Of a stretch of 64,000 nt of DNA, positions 21,017 to 31,220 are shown piece by piece. The DNA is from Archivesica marissinica (Eukaryota > Mollusca > Bivalvia > Venerida > Vesicomyidae). A model generated the notes under the pieces. The model did not search any database and was not told the origin of the DNA. It worked only from the letters and a program-made list of their open reading frames with translations. The position numbers and the translations under genes are program-made. The DNA lies in assembly GCA_014843695.1 (NCBI GenBank), contig CM026404.1:84908712-84972711 (forward strand). Direction: 5' to 3'. Positions within the stretch are counted from its first letter, which is position 1. The number at the start of each line of letters is the position of its first letter.

Positions 21017-21529
21017 GTAAGTTTTCTCTGTTTTAATTCGACTGTTTATTAAACATAATAATTCTAAGTAACTGTCTTTGAATCATTTTGTATTAGAATT
21101 AGCACCGGTAGGACAAACTACTGCCTTCTTGCCTGCGTGCTATTTGGAGGATTGTAAATAGAAATGATATAAAAACAAAAACAACCCAGCGCAGTTTCTA
21201 CAGACAGTTCTAGTAATAAAAATGTAAGGTAAAATACAATATAAATATATCTATGATGTGTAATAATAAGAAAGTGCCAAGGACAATGGCCGAATGGGTA
21301 TGTATCGGTCGATTACATGTGAAATATGGCAGGAAATATGCTGCACTGTTTACGTAGAAATCGTTTCCATACAAACAGTATGCTAATGAGCTAAGTCGAG
21401 AAATGTAGCTATGGCCACAGCCGCTGGGGTTCTGGACAAGTTTCGTGTTCAAAACCAAATATTTAAGAACATTTTCATAAACCATAGGCTTGACACTATA
21501 CGTACGAACAAAGTATGCCATACCGAAGC
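21017..21529. other. Unique stretch
   Basis: No gene or repeat visible. The right end (ACTATACGTACGAACAAAGT) leads into the 73-bp array. Confidence 0.4.
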
Positions 21530-22837
21530 ATATTTAAAAATGACATTCCGTCATTAGCAGAGCAATTATATTAACATATGTCGTCCATACGCCATACCCA
21601 AACATATTTAAAATGACATTCCGTCATTAGCAGAGCAATTGTATTTACATATGTCGTCCATACGCCATACCCAAGCATATTTAAAATGACATTCCGTCAT
21701 TAGCAGAGCAATTATAGTTACATATGTCGTCCATACGCCATACCCAAGCATATTTAAAAATGACATTCCGTCATTAGCAGAGCAATTGTATTTACATATG
21801 TCGTCCATACGCCATACCCAAGCATATTTAAAATGACATTCCGTCATTAGCAGAGCAATTATAGTTACATATGTCGTCCATACGCCATACCCAAGCATAT
21901 TTAAAAATGACATTCCGTCATTAGCAGAGCAATTGTATTTACATATGTCGTCCATACGCCATACCCAAGCATATTTAAAATGACATTCCGTCATTAGCAG
22001 AGCAATTATAGTTACATATGTCGTCCATACGCCATACCCAAGCATATTTAAAAATGACATTCCGTCATTAGCAGAGCAATTGTATTTACATATGTCGTCC
22101 ATACGCCATACCCAAGCATATTTAAAATGACATTCCGTCATTAGCAGAGCAATTATAGTTACATATGTCGTCCATACGCCATACCCAAGCATATTTAAAA
22201 ATGACATTCCGTCATTAGCAGAGCAATTGTATTTACATATGTCGTCCATACGCCATACCCAAGCATATTTAAAATGACATTCCGTCATTAGCAGAGCAAT
22301 TATAGTTACATATGTCGTCCATACGCCATACCCAAGCATATTTAAAAATGACATTCCGTCATTAGCAGAGCAATTGTATTTACATATGTCGTCCATACGC
22401 CATACCCAAGCATATTTAAAATGACATTCCGTCATTAGCAGAGCAATTATAGTTACATATGTCGTCCATACGCCATACCCAAGCATATTTAAAAATGACA
22501 TTCCGTCATTAGCAGAGCAATTGTATTTACATATGTCGTCCATACGCCATACCCAAGCATATTTAAAATGACATTCCGTCATTAGCAGAGCAATTATAGT
22601 TACATATGTCGTCCATACGCCATACCCAAGCATATTTAAAATGACATTCCGTCACTAGCAGAGCAATTATATTTATATATGTCGTCCATACGCCATACCC
22701 AAGCATATTTAAAATGACATTCCGTCATTAGCAGAGCAATTATATTTATATATGTCGTCCATACGCCATACCCAAGCATATTTAAAAAGGACATTCCGTC
22801 ACTAGCAGAGCAATTATATTTACATATGTCGTCCATC
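21530..22837. repeat. 73/74-bp array organised as 147-bp dimers, ~18 monomers
   Basis: Monomer: TTAGCAGAGCAATTGTATTT, ACATATGTCGTCCATACGCC, ATACCCAAGCATATTTAAAA, TGACATTCCGTCA. Two monomer types alternate strictly from 21610 to about 22630: one with AATTGTATTTAC, the other with AATTATAGTTAC, and with A-runs of four or five. The dimers are nearly identical, hence a 341-codon open frame on the minus strand with 49-residue period. The rightmost three or four monomers break the pattern. Confidence 0.95.
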
Positions 22838-22862
22838 ATAATTACTCTGATTGTAATATTGT

Positions 22863-23080
22863 TTGGCAATATTAAACTGAGACATTTGCATATTCCGTGA
22901 ACTTACTTCGTTAATAATCGGATTTCCGAAGTAAACTATGAGCTTTAGATTATGGTACAATTACTTACTGACTTGATTCAAATAGTAACGGTAAAAACCT
23001 AAGGCATGTCCTGGTCGTAGTTCACGGAAACTTACGAAGGCTTTGGCGGAGATTAATGAGTCTCAGTTTAATGTTGCCAA
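22863..23080. mobile_element. 218-bp MITE-like element with ~21-bp TIRs
   Basis: TTGGCAATATTAAACTGAGA at 22863 is matched in inverse by TCTCAGTTTAATGTTGCCAA ending 23080 (one mismatch), and TTCCGTGAAC occurs inward from both ends. No coding content. Target duplication not clear. Confidence 0.65.
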
Positions 23081-23406
23081 GTAATACATAGCTTAGTTTA
23101 TTTATTTAGACGTATACATATAGTACATACTTATATACATATTATACATGTATTGAGTTGTTTAGACTAGAATTAGAATAGATATTATATTGTTTTTATA
23201 GATGATAAACTTTAAACTTTAAAATTACAAATTACTTTTTGTTTAGTATTTATTCAAATATACGTGTGCATGTCTACTTGTTTATTCTGCAATATGATAT
23301 TTATCTTCCTTTAATGTCGAACCCCTCGCGGGGATGTATACATGGTATGCTTAGATAAGGCCTATATGTTTTGTATGTATAGTATCAAGCATATGATTTA
23401 TGAAAA
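23081..23406. other. Unique AT-rich stretch
   Basis: Nothing recognisable. Confidence 0.4.
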
Positions 23407-23610
23407 TGATTAGCGCACTCGCTTCTCACCAATGCATCCCGGGTTCGATCCTCGGACCGGGAAGTATGTGAGATGGTACGGTGGTCGCCAGATCGGACAG
23501 GTGAGTTTTCTCCGGGTACTCCGGTTTCCTCCCACACGAATGACCACATTTACGCTTTCATCCGCGCCAACGAGAGTGATTAATATAAGTTGTTAGAACT
23601 TGTTTAAAAA
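23407..23610 (+). mobile_element. 5'-truncated SINE, 6787 family
   Basis: Starts in the head at ATTAGCGCACTCGCTTCTCA, B box GGGTTCGATCC, complete central domain (GTTTTCTCCGGGTACTCCGG) and tail TTAATATAAGTTGTTAGAAC, then a short A-run. Confidence 0.85.
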
Positions 23611-24424
23611 AAGCCTATGGTTTATCAAAATGCTTTTAAAAAATCAAAAAAAATCGTTTTGAACCCGAAACCACGTATCCAGACCCAACGCGTCTGTGTC
23701 TACGTCTGGTCAGGAACCTTGATAGACATGTCAATCAAGTAGATACCGGCCTGGTGGATAGAGCTCTTAGTGTGCAACTCATAGAAACTAGCAACATACA
23801 CTTTCGATTTTCACATGCAATGAGAAACATCTCTAATTTTCTATTACCTCCCTTGGCAGATAAAGTCTGATTTATTCCAAAATGTGAATAGGTCATTTCA
23901 GTTAGAATCCTTTGTTTTTACCGTTGTTCCCTAACCAGATGTTGCGGTATGATAAATGTGAGTTTATCAAAATCGTGTTAATTAACTGATAATATTGTTT
24001 TACAAATAAGTATCCATTGCATATACTGTAGGAGATCTCTCGAGATATAGTAATTTAATAATCATATAAAGCGATAGTGGAATAAAATTGCTAAAAACAG
24101 AGGATAACACTTGATATGAGCTATCTACTTTTAGGGAGTATTCAGGGGCAGTAACTGACCGATGTCTCTCATTGTTTTCTAAATGTTTTGTCTCTATTAT
24201 ACTGTGTTCTTCCTACTTCAAAATAGAAGAAATAACAGTTTATGCATGAATCACGAACACGTAGGCCCTACACTAATATTTAAAATCCTATTTAATTTCG
24301 ACAATCCTCAGATATCAAGTTACATTTCCACATGTTTAAGTTGTAATATGAGCGCATGTTTATCCAGGAAGTATTGTATCGCATTACGGATAATTGATGC
24401 GTTAGCTTGAATATGTAGAGGACG
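23611..24424. other. Unique intergenic stretch
   Basis: No supported gene. The 75-codon open frame at 24183 has no recognisable domain. Confidence 0.4.
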
Positions 24425-24885
24425 GAATACTGGCGACAGCACATAGCGGGAGAATATGGAGGAGATTTGTCATCCAAGTCAGCGCCGGAAGTGACATAGC
24501 TCTAGGTGGACATGGAATATTTATCATCCAAGTCAGCGCCAGAAGTGACATAGCTAGAGGTGGACATGGAGAGACTTGTCATCCAAGTCAGCACCGGAAG
24601 TGACATAGCTAGAGGTGGACATGGAGATATTTATCACCCAAGTCAGCGCCGGAAGTGACATAGCTCTAGGTGGACATGGAGAAATTTATCATCCAAGTCA
24701 GCGCCAGAAGTGGCATAGCTCGAGGTGGACATGGAGAGACTTGTCATCCAAGTCAGCACCGGAAGTGTCATAGCTCGAGGTGGACATGGAGAGACTTGTC
24801 ATCCAAGTCAGCACCGGAAGTGTCATAGCTAGAGGTGGACATGGAGATACTTGTCATCCAAGTCAGCGCCGGTGGTGGCATAGCT
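24425..24885. repeat. 55-bp array, left part (split by a transposon)
   Basis: Unit of 55 bp: AGACTTGTCATCCAAGTCAG, CGCCGGAAGTGACATAGCTC, GAGGTGGACATGGAG. The last unit breaks at CATAGCT, where a transposon is inserted; the array resumes at 28295. Confidence 0.9.
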
Positions 24886-25559
24886 GGGTGATTCTATTTT
24901 TTCTTAAAATTTCAAAAAGCTGAAAATAAAATTTGTAAATTCATGATTTCTATTCAATAATCTTCCCATAAATAGTTCCCACCTTCCTTACGTTGATTTA
25001 AATGACGGCAGTGAGATATTGGCCATCATAGTAATTAATTTCTTACGAACGTCAAGCCTGTTGACACAAAATGTCATTTCCATAACTGAACTAAATTCCC
25101 AGCATTTTCAGTTGTGATTTAAATAAAATGTATCAGTTTTTGGTTAAAACGCAAGTAGACGTTAATTTCTTCCTAACATAAACACAAATATTTGCTCTTC
25201 CGCAATCTAGAACATTTTACATTCATTTATAAGATGAAATTTGCTTTTTTGTATTATTACAATACTTACACTGGCACACATCAATAATAAAAGTGTTATT
25301 GACAATAAGATATACCTTAATTTAAGTCTGTACATTTTTTAGTTGTTCTAAAGAATATTCAGAAGAAAACGATGAAATATAACTGTATAAACTTGTAAAA
25401 TATTGCTGGTTACGGAAATGAAATTGAGTTATGGAAATGACATCAGGTTACGGAAATGACTATTATTTTCATACATATAGAATTAAGACCAACTCCAGAC
25501 TCTGAAACCAGATTATTAGTGTTTTATTTTTATACACATATACACTCTTGACTTGCATC

Positions 25560-26898
25560 ACAATATAAATGTCAGAGATTCCATTCGTGAACATTGTATA
25601 TGCAAGTTCAATGGTATCGTATGCCATGCTACTTGCTTTCCTAGTTCTAGTGCATTTTCTCTTAAAGGCAGTGTCTTCTCCTTGCATTGCGGACATTCCC
25701 TGTACATGCAACCTGTATCATCTAGCTTTCTGTCACAAGTAATAGTTTTTGCAAGGTCCTCACGTCCCGAGGAATACATGTATTCTACATATGCTCTTTC
25801 AAGTTAGTTTCTCGGTCTTTATATGTTGGAGCTCTTATCCAAAAAGGCAGCAGTTTGCAGAATAAAGGATACGAAATCTGTTGCTCCCTTCTGATATGTA
25901 TTTTGCATGAAGGTGTTTCATATCGTCTGTCAGTAGAAGCATCTGTTTCTTTTGTCTGTTCCTTGTGATTGTGGCTTTCTTGTCTGCCTTTAGACGGGAG
26001 TTATCGTCTCTTTCTAAGAACTGTGTAACTGCTTGCTTGATTCTAGTCGACTTAATCGTTATCCTTCTGCTGAGCGGGTTGCCAATATTGCCTGTTTTCA
26101 ACTGATAGTTCGTGAACCCGAACATCTTCTTTGCATATTGCCCCAACCGGTATCTTCTGATCAAGTCATATCTGCATATTAAACTTGATATGAATTTTCT
26201 ATGTCTGTAACTCTTTGTGCGGTAGTCCGCCTCCATGGTCGAGTGGTTAAGGTCACTGACTTGTATACCACTGTAACCTATCATCACTGATGGTCACGGG
26301 TTCGAGCCCCGTTTGACTGTGTTTCATTTATATCAAAAAGTTGGCAGTTTCTTACGGAGGTTGGTGCACCAAAGTACTGGTTAACCGCTGGAGCCTGCCC
26401 AGGAAAGGTGTTGTTAGGTAAACTGCCTGCCGGCGAAATAGCCCAAAATGGTGCTGAGGCAGACGCAAAACCCGAAATATAATAATAATAATCTTTGTGC
26501 GGTGATATCTCTTCTTCACATTTTCTACTATGATGAGCTTGAATATTTCTCTATAGGCTTTTGCCCTATCTTTACGTACTTTTCTTCTTCCCAACTTGCG
26601 TGCTACTTGTTGCTAGCGGTTCATCACTAATGCTGGGGATGTCGGTGGCGTTAAAGAGTGATCAATGGCTCCTATAATTTGTTTCTCTCGGGCCCTTTTT
26701 TCTTTGGTCGCTTTTCTCCACTGTCTACGTTTTCTTCGTTTTTCTCGTTCATTCATCTCTGAAACTGTTAGTATAACACCTTTCTTTTTTCTGTTGATAG
26801 CGTTCTCTTTCTTTGCGTTTATACTGACTATGTTTTGCTTCGTTTTCTCGTTGCCTTTGTCGCCACCGAGCCTGCTTCTCCGCATTTGTGAGTGCCAT
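25560..26898 (-). pseudogene. Transposon-encoded protein, frameshifted and SINE-interrupted
   Basis: Minus-strand coding remains in order: MALTNAEKQARWRQRQRENE from 26898, a basic coiled-coil-like stretch, SEMNEREKRRKRRQWR, SLTPPTSPALVMNR followed by an in-frame TAG, GRRKVRKDRAKAYREI, VENVKKRYHRTK, then after the SINE SYRHRKFISSLICRYDLIRR, KKMFGF, AVTQFLERDDNSRLKADKKA, and in shifted frames PFWIRAPTYKDRET and CMYRECPQCKEKTLPL. This architecture (basic N-terminal repeat-like region, ERDD/ADKK block, late CxxC motif) is that of a large protein family often annotated as uncharacterised in fish and invertebrates; its transposon origin is supported here by the TIRs. At least two frameshifts and one stop: not functional. 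Confidence 0.65.
26224..26491 (+). mobile_element. Full-length tRNA-derived SINE with 12-bp target duplication
   Basis: GTCCGCCTCCATGGTCGAGT head with a Ser/Leu-like long arm, B box GGGTTCGAGCCCC, body AGTTGGCAGTTTCTTACGGA and GGAGCCTGCCCAGGAAAGGT, end GCAAAACCCGAAATATAATA with (ATA)n. Direct repeats TCTTTGTGCGGT flank it (26212-26223, 26492-26503). Removing the SINE and one repeat restores the reading frame of the surrounding transposon protein, which confirms the boundaries. Confidence 0.95.
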
Positions 26899-28294
26899 TG
26901 TTCTAACTGTCTCCGTCTTAGTAATACCAAATCTTTGCAAAGTAGTATCTTATCAAGGAGTCCAACCACAGCGTTAGCCCATGCAAATGTATGTCTTCCT
27001 GATAAAAGCAAATTGCTGAACTGGCTCTACAAATGGCCCAAGTATATATCTAGGTTGTCTAGTCCCCTTTTCTGCCCTGAAATAAATAATATGGTGTATA
27101 AATCAGGTACATCCATACATTAAGCATTACACATGTACAACATATACATGTACTTACTTGATCACAAGAGACCCAACTAACATGCTGATCAAGATCGTAT
27201 GATTATTTAAAAAAATCATTCATTATTATGATCTAGTGATAATGGTGATGGTTATTATTACATGTATGGTAATGATTTCTGAATCACACACATGTATATT
27301 GCAAGTAGATCCATTATTGCTGCTATTATTATTAATTTGTATTAAACTATAAATCCAGAAGAAAGTCAACCTCAAACGAGAATTAGAACCCAAACCCAAC
27401 GGCAACACCACCTACAATGTAGCAGTGCATATTTTACATATATACACATATTTCATCCCCAAAACAGCAAATAGTCATTTCCGTAACCATGGCAAGTCAT
27501 TACCGTAACCGAAATCAGATTAAAAACGGTTACGGAACTGACAGTTACGGAAATGATCATTCTTAATGTAAATTCCCCCTCATAGAGCCCCAATAGGCAG
27601 TTTCAATATGGCGTAATCGGAAACTTAAAATGGAACGGGGCGGACATACAACTACAGAAGAAGTTTTTCTCTAAAATCTTCGGTTCCTGTATAAACATGG
27701 GTACGGAAATGACTGTGATTAAATGTATGCATTCAAAAGCATGTACTTACATTGAAATACTTCGTCTTCCATGTCATGTTGAAAGTTGCCTTCTTAGTTA
27801 ACTATATGTATCGCGCGCTAAGCTTTAAATGACGTCACGGCTTGGGTTTATTATACGGACACTATATGAAATATGCGTGTTATAGTAACTTGGTTACGGA
27901 TATGACATAAATTACAGGGACAATATTCAAGATCATTTTTTGTCAAAGGTATGTCTTCTGAATGTTGGTGGAACTTAACACTACAACAACATAACACATT
28001 TATAAATATATTCATGCAAAAAGCCAGTATAAAGTTATGTTTTCGTGTACATTTTTAAAACAACGTATGCGATGTTGGGCATCGGGACATAGCTAATTTG
28101 AAAGGGACATGACACAAACCACAAAATAATTTATATCCGTGTCTATTTTATTTGACAGTTTCATAGTCTTTACTCAATAATATGACCAGTTCGTTAGATT
28201 CAATGTAGCTTCTCAAGAAAATCACAACTAGTTTCTCATTATTTGACTCGAAAACAGCGGGGACATAAAAATTAAAGAAAAAATAGAATCACCC

Positions 28295-28690
28295 AGCTAG
28301 AGGTGGACATGGAGAGACTTGTCATCCAAGTCAGCACCGGAAGTGACATAGCTAGAGGTGGTCATGGAGAGACTTGTCAACCAAGTCAGCGCCAGAAGTG
28401 ACATAGCTCGAGGTGGACATGAAGAGACATGTCATCCAAGTCAGCGCCGGAAGTGACATAGCTCGAGGTGGACATGGAGATACTTGTCATCCAAGTCAGC
28501 GCCAGAAGTGACATAGCTCGAGGTGGACATGGAGAGACGTGTCATCCAAGTTAGCACCGGAAGTGACCTAGCTTGAGATGGACATGGAGAGACATGTCAT
28601 CCAAGTCAGCGCCGGAAGTGACCTAGCTCGAGATGGACATGGAGATACTTATCATCCAAGTCAGCACCGGAAGTTACATAGCAAATTGTG
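28295..28690. repeat. 55-bp array, right part
   Basis: Continuation of the array at 24425-24885 with the same unit (CATCCAAGTCAGCGCCGGAA and CTCGAGGTGGACATGGAG). Confidence 0.9.
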
Positions 28691-29325
28691 GTCACGGATA
28701 TAGCGGTAATCCAATTCAGCTCCGACAGTGACATAGCCCAAGGCGAACATTGATAGATCGGTAATCCAAGTCAACTCCGACAGTGACATGGCACGAGGCG
28801 AATATTGATAGATCGGTAATCCAATTCAGCTCCGACAGTGACATAGCCCAAGGCGAACATTGATAGATCGGTAATCCAAGTCAACTCCGACAGTGACATA
28901 GCCCGAGGCGGACATTGATAGATCGGTAATCCAAGTCAACTCCGACAGTGACAAAGCCCGAAGCGGACATTGATAGATCGGTAATCCAAGTCAGCTCCGA
29001 CAGTGACAAAGCCCGAGGCGGACATTGATAGATCGGTAATCCAAGTCAGCTCCGACAGTGACATAGCCCGAGGCGGACATTGATAGATCGGTAATCCAAG
29101 TCAGCTCCGACAGTGACAAAGCCCGAGGCGGACATTGATAGATCGGTAATCCAAGTCAGCTCCGACAGTGACACAGCCCGAAGCGGACATTGGTAGATCG
29201 GTAACCCAAGTCAGCTCCGACAGTGACAAAGCCTGAAGTGGACATTGATAGATCGGTAACCCAAGTCAGCTCCGACAGTGACAAAGCCCGAGGCGGACAT
29301 TGATAGATCGGTAATAGAAGCCGGA
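28691..29325. repeat. Diverged 55-bp subfamily array, ~11 copies
   Basis: Unit GATAGATCGGTAATCCAAGT, CAGCTCCGACAGTGACAAAG, CCCGAGGCGGACATT: same length and same CCAAGTCAGC/AGTGACA/GGCGGACAT skeleton as the preceding array but a consistent set of substitutions. The boundary near 28690-28720 is sharp with one intermediate unit. The array ends about 420 bp before the 7B2 start codon. Confidence 0.9.
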
Positions 29326-29744
29326 CGCGGACATTGCATTATTCTCATCATTTCTTGTTGCATTTAGCATATGCATGTATAGTTCCTACTCGATATGATT
29401 ATGAAATATATTTGAGGTATGTATAATTATATTGTTTCAAGATATTATTTGCTGAACATCGCCTGGGAACAGGCGTCGATATATTTTGTCTGGTCAGTCA
29501 AATAAATATAGTTTAACACCTAATTAGAGACTATTAATTGGGCCGTATTGCGTTTCTGATCATATCATTTTGCCAGAAGTTAAAAAGTGAAAAATCGACA
29601 GACTGGCACCCAGGCTATGCTGAACAATGCGGACGACATATGTGCCATGCATATTGTCACATATGCCATGTCTAATTATTTCTTTTATACTTTCATGAGC
29701 AAATTCTATCAGAAACAATATATCACTTTATTTTAACAGAAACG
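29326..29744 (+). other. SCG5: Upstream region of 7B2
   Basis: Unique sequence. The 3' splice site TTTTAACAG ends at 29739, five bases before the ATG, so a 5' noncoding exon should lie upstream, perhaps beyond the arrays. No promoter elements that I can defend. Confidence 0.4.
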
Positions 29745-30033
29745 ATGAGTCCTTTACATTTTCTCGGACTTGTGAGCCTTGTCTATGCAGTGCAAGCTAC
29801 CAGCTACTCGGACCTACTCGCCGACCTGCAGTATCTTTACAACATAGACCAGCTGCAGAAGACAGATTATTACCAGGGTGACCCGTACAACGATAAGATA
29901 GCAGACGACTGGGACGTGACGTACCCGGATACACTCTCTGACCCCAAGGAACAACGTGACTACGGCGAGGCAGCCCTCCGAGACCAAGAGTACATGAAAC
30001 AGTTGCCCATAACCGGCTACCAGTTCATTTCAG
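29745..30033 (+). CDS. SCG5: Neuroendocrine protein 7B2 (secretogranin V), exon with start codon
   Basis: 7B2 is a secretory-granule chaperone that binds pro-prohormone convertase 2 and allows it to mature; its C-terminal peptide inhibits the enzyme. The exon encodes a signal peptide (MSPLHFLGLVSLVYAVQA, residues 1-18), then TSYSDLLADLQYLYNIDQLQ, an acidic middle with YCQGD-like DPYNDKIADDWDVTYPD, and ITGYQFIS before a phase-1 donor TTTCAG|GTTAAT at 30033. The family assignment comes mostly from the next exon (PPNPCP motif) and from the general layout: short secreted acidic protein with this motif near residue 120. It sits just downstream of a 55-bp array. The C-terminal exons are not in the window, so this gene model is partial. 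Confidence 0.78.
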
Positions 30034-31121
30034 GTTAATTCGTGCGTTTATATTTAAAGATGTCTGTCTTAATGTCATATTCCTGTTGAAAATGATGTAT
30101 CACAATATTGAACTCATTATAAACCAATTATTACCCAAAATCTCTCATTAATGAAATGCAAACAAAGACATATATGTATACATGTACGCGAGAACAAAAC
30201 ACCACATGGTGATTGAGCTTATGTACCCTCGCCACCGGCGAACCATGTGAGCGAGAGTGACCCCCCCCCTCAAACAACGATAAATATTATCCCGAATTTG
30301 GCCGAAAGTCGTTCGGCTTTGTCCACAGTCGCTTCCTGGGTTTCCAGAATGACCTGTCAATGGCGGGGCATTCAAAAGTTGACGATTGTGTATCCAGTTC
30401 CATCCGCTAGCATACGTTGCATGCTATATATATGTTTATGTTGTGGCGAACACGTGGTCCTCCAGAGTTTGGCTGACGAGCCCCAAGTGGGTGTGGTGGC
30501 CCACACTTCGATATATCTCTCATTATCTCAGTTGAGCTCCTGCCAGGGTATAACCACAGGGATTCGGCACGTTTGGGGGTACTAATATATATATTTAAGT
30601 ACAGGGATTGTACTCTGTGGGATGTCAGATTTCGCATCGATCAGTAAAATGGCCCTATCTGAAACAATTTTGAACAAATCTGTCCAAATATAACGCCTAT
30701 CCCGAGTCTTTATATTGTTCTTCAAATAAAACAAAACTTTAAGCTGCATGCATGTATACTTTGCAAACAATTGCCACAGACATTGGCCATAGCAGGTCAC
30801 ATTTCCATAATAGGACACAGGTTCTGTCAGCAACAACAAAAAATCTTCGACGGGAGAGTTTTAACAGTGAATAACATTATCAATAAAATGTGTTTCCACT
30901 AACGTGTAGGTTTATTCGGCAAAAATGTATGTCAAAAAGAGATTTCGTAGAATGTTTCAATTTGTTTTGAAAATTTCAAAAGCGGCTCAGTTCGCATTGA
31001 AACGAGCGTTCTGATTGGATTATTATAATATAACCAGATGTTTATTTGTTTTATGAAGAATAATCATAATTCCTAACTACATGTAATTATGACTGACTGT
31101 AAAGTATGCATTTTTTTAAAG
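30034..31121 (+). other. SCG5: 7B2 intron between the two recognised exons
   Basis: Contains unique sequence (30034-30554, including a C9 run at 30262-30270), the MITE at 30555-31045, and the acceptor TTTTTTTAAAG at 31121. No other exon seen. Confidence 0.6.
30555..31045. mobile_element. ~490-bp MITE, inverse copy of the one in MGME1
   Basis: CACAGGGATTCGGCACGTTT at 30555 through the shared core (GTGGGATGTCAGATTTCGCA) to AACGAGCGTTCTGATTGGAT near 31000. It corresponds in inverse to 10110-10639; the outer arm of the terminal hairpin is missing. It lies in the intron between the 7B2 exons. Confidence 0.8.
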
Positions 31122-31220
31122 GTGGCACTGGCAGACAGGAGGATCCGTCAGAAGTGAAGACAGACAAAGTACTTCCCGCATACTGTACTCCACCCAACCC
31201 CTGTCCTCAGGGATATACGG
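31122..31220 (+). CDS. SCG5: 7B2 exon with PPNPCP motif; seed of the 56-bp array
   Basis: Completes the split Gly codon and encodes GTGRQEDPSEVKTDK then VLPAYCTPPNPCPQGYT. PPNPCP followed by a Gly is the signature of 7B2 (vertebrate PPNPCPVGKT), the proline-rich segment needed for PC2 binding. The donor is ATACGG|GTAAGT at 31220/31221, phase 1, which fits the Ala or Gly that follows in other 7B2 proteins. From 31169 (codon Val113) to the donor and four intron bases, the exon is itself the first unit of the giant tandem array. The 3' exons, expected to hold the DGCLE-like and C-terminal peptide regions, are not found up to 64000. Confidence 0.82.

Larger units (their letters stand above)
25074..27905. 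promoter_or_regulatory. Subterminal GGTTACGGAAATGA motif clusters in the transposon
   Basis: Left cluster: 25074-25087 (inverse), 25408-25421, 25427-25440, 25446-25459. Right cluster: 27475-27488 (inverse), 27497-27510 (inverse), 27528-27541, 27543-27556, 27700-27712, 27892-27905. Zero to two mismatches each. Position inside both ends of the transposon suggests transposase-binding repeats, an inference from how other DNA transposons are organised. Confidence 0.55.
24886..28294 (-). mobile_element. 3.4-kb decayed autonomous DNA transposon
   Basis: Perfect terminal inverted repeats GGGTGATTCTATTTTTTCTT (24886-24905) and the inverse ending 28294, flanked by AGCT on both sides (24882-24885, 28295-28298), probably a 4-bp target duplication; since AGCT is itself palindromic, the exact TIR edge is ambiguous. 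It splits a 55-bp tandem array. It carries a broken minus-strand protein gene (25560-26898), subterminal GGTTACGGAAATGA motifs at both ends and an inserted SINE (26224-26491). I cannot assign the superfamily with confidence. Confidence 0.85.

Noticed and set aside
30247..30585. 112-codon frame in the 7B2 intron
   Set aside because: No domain, crosses a C9 run and enters the MITE.
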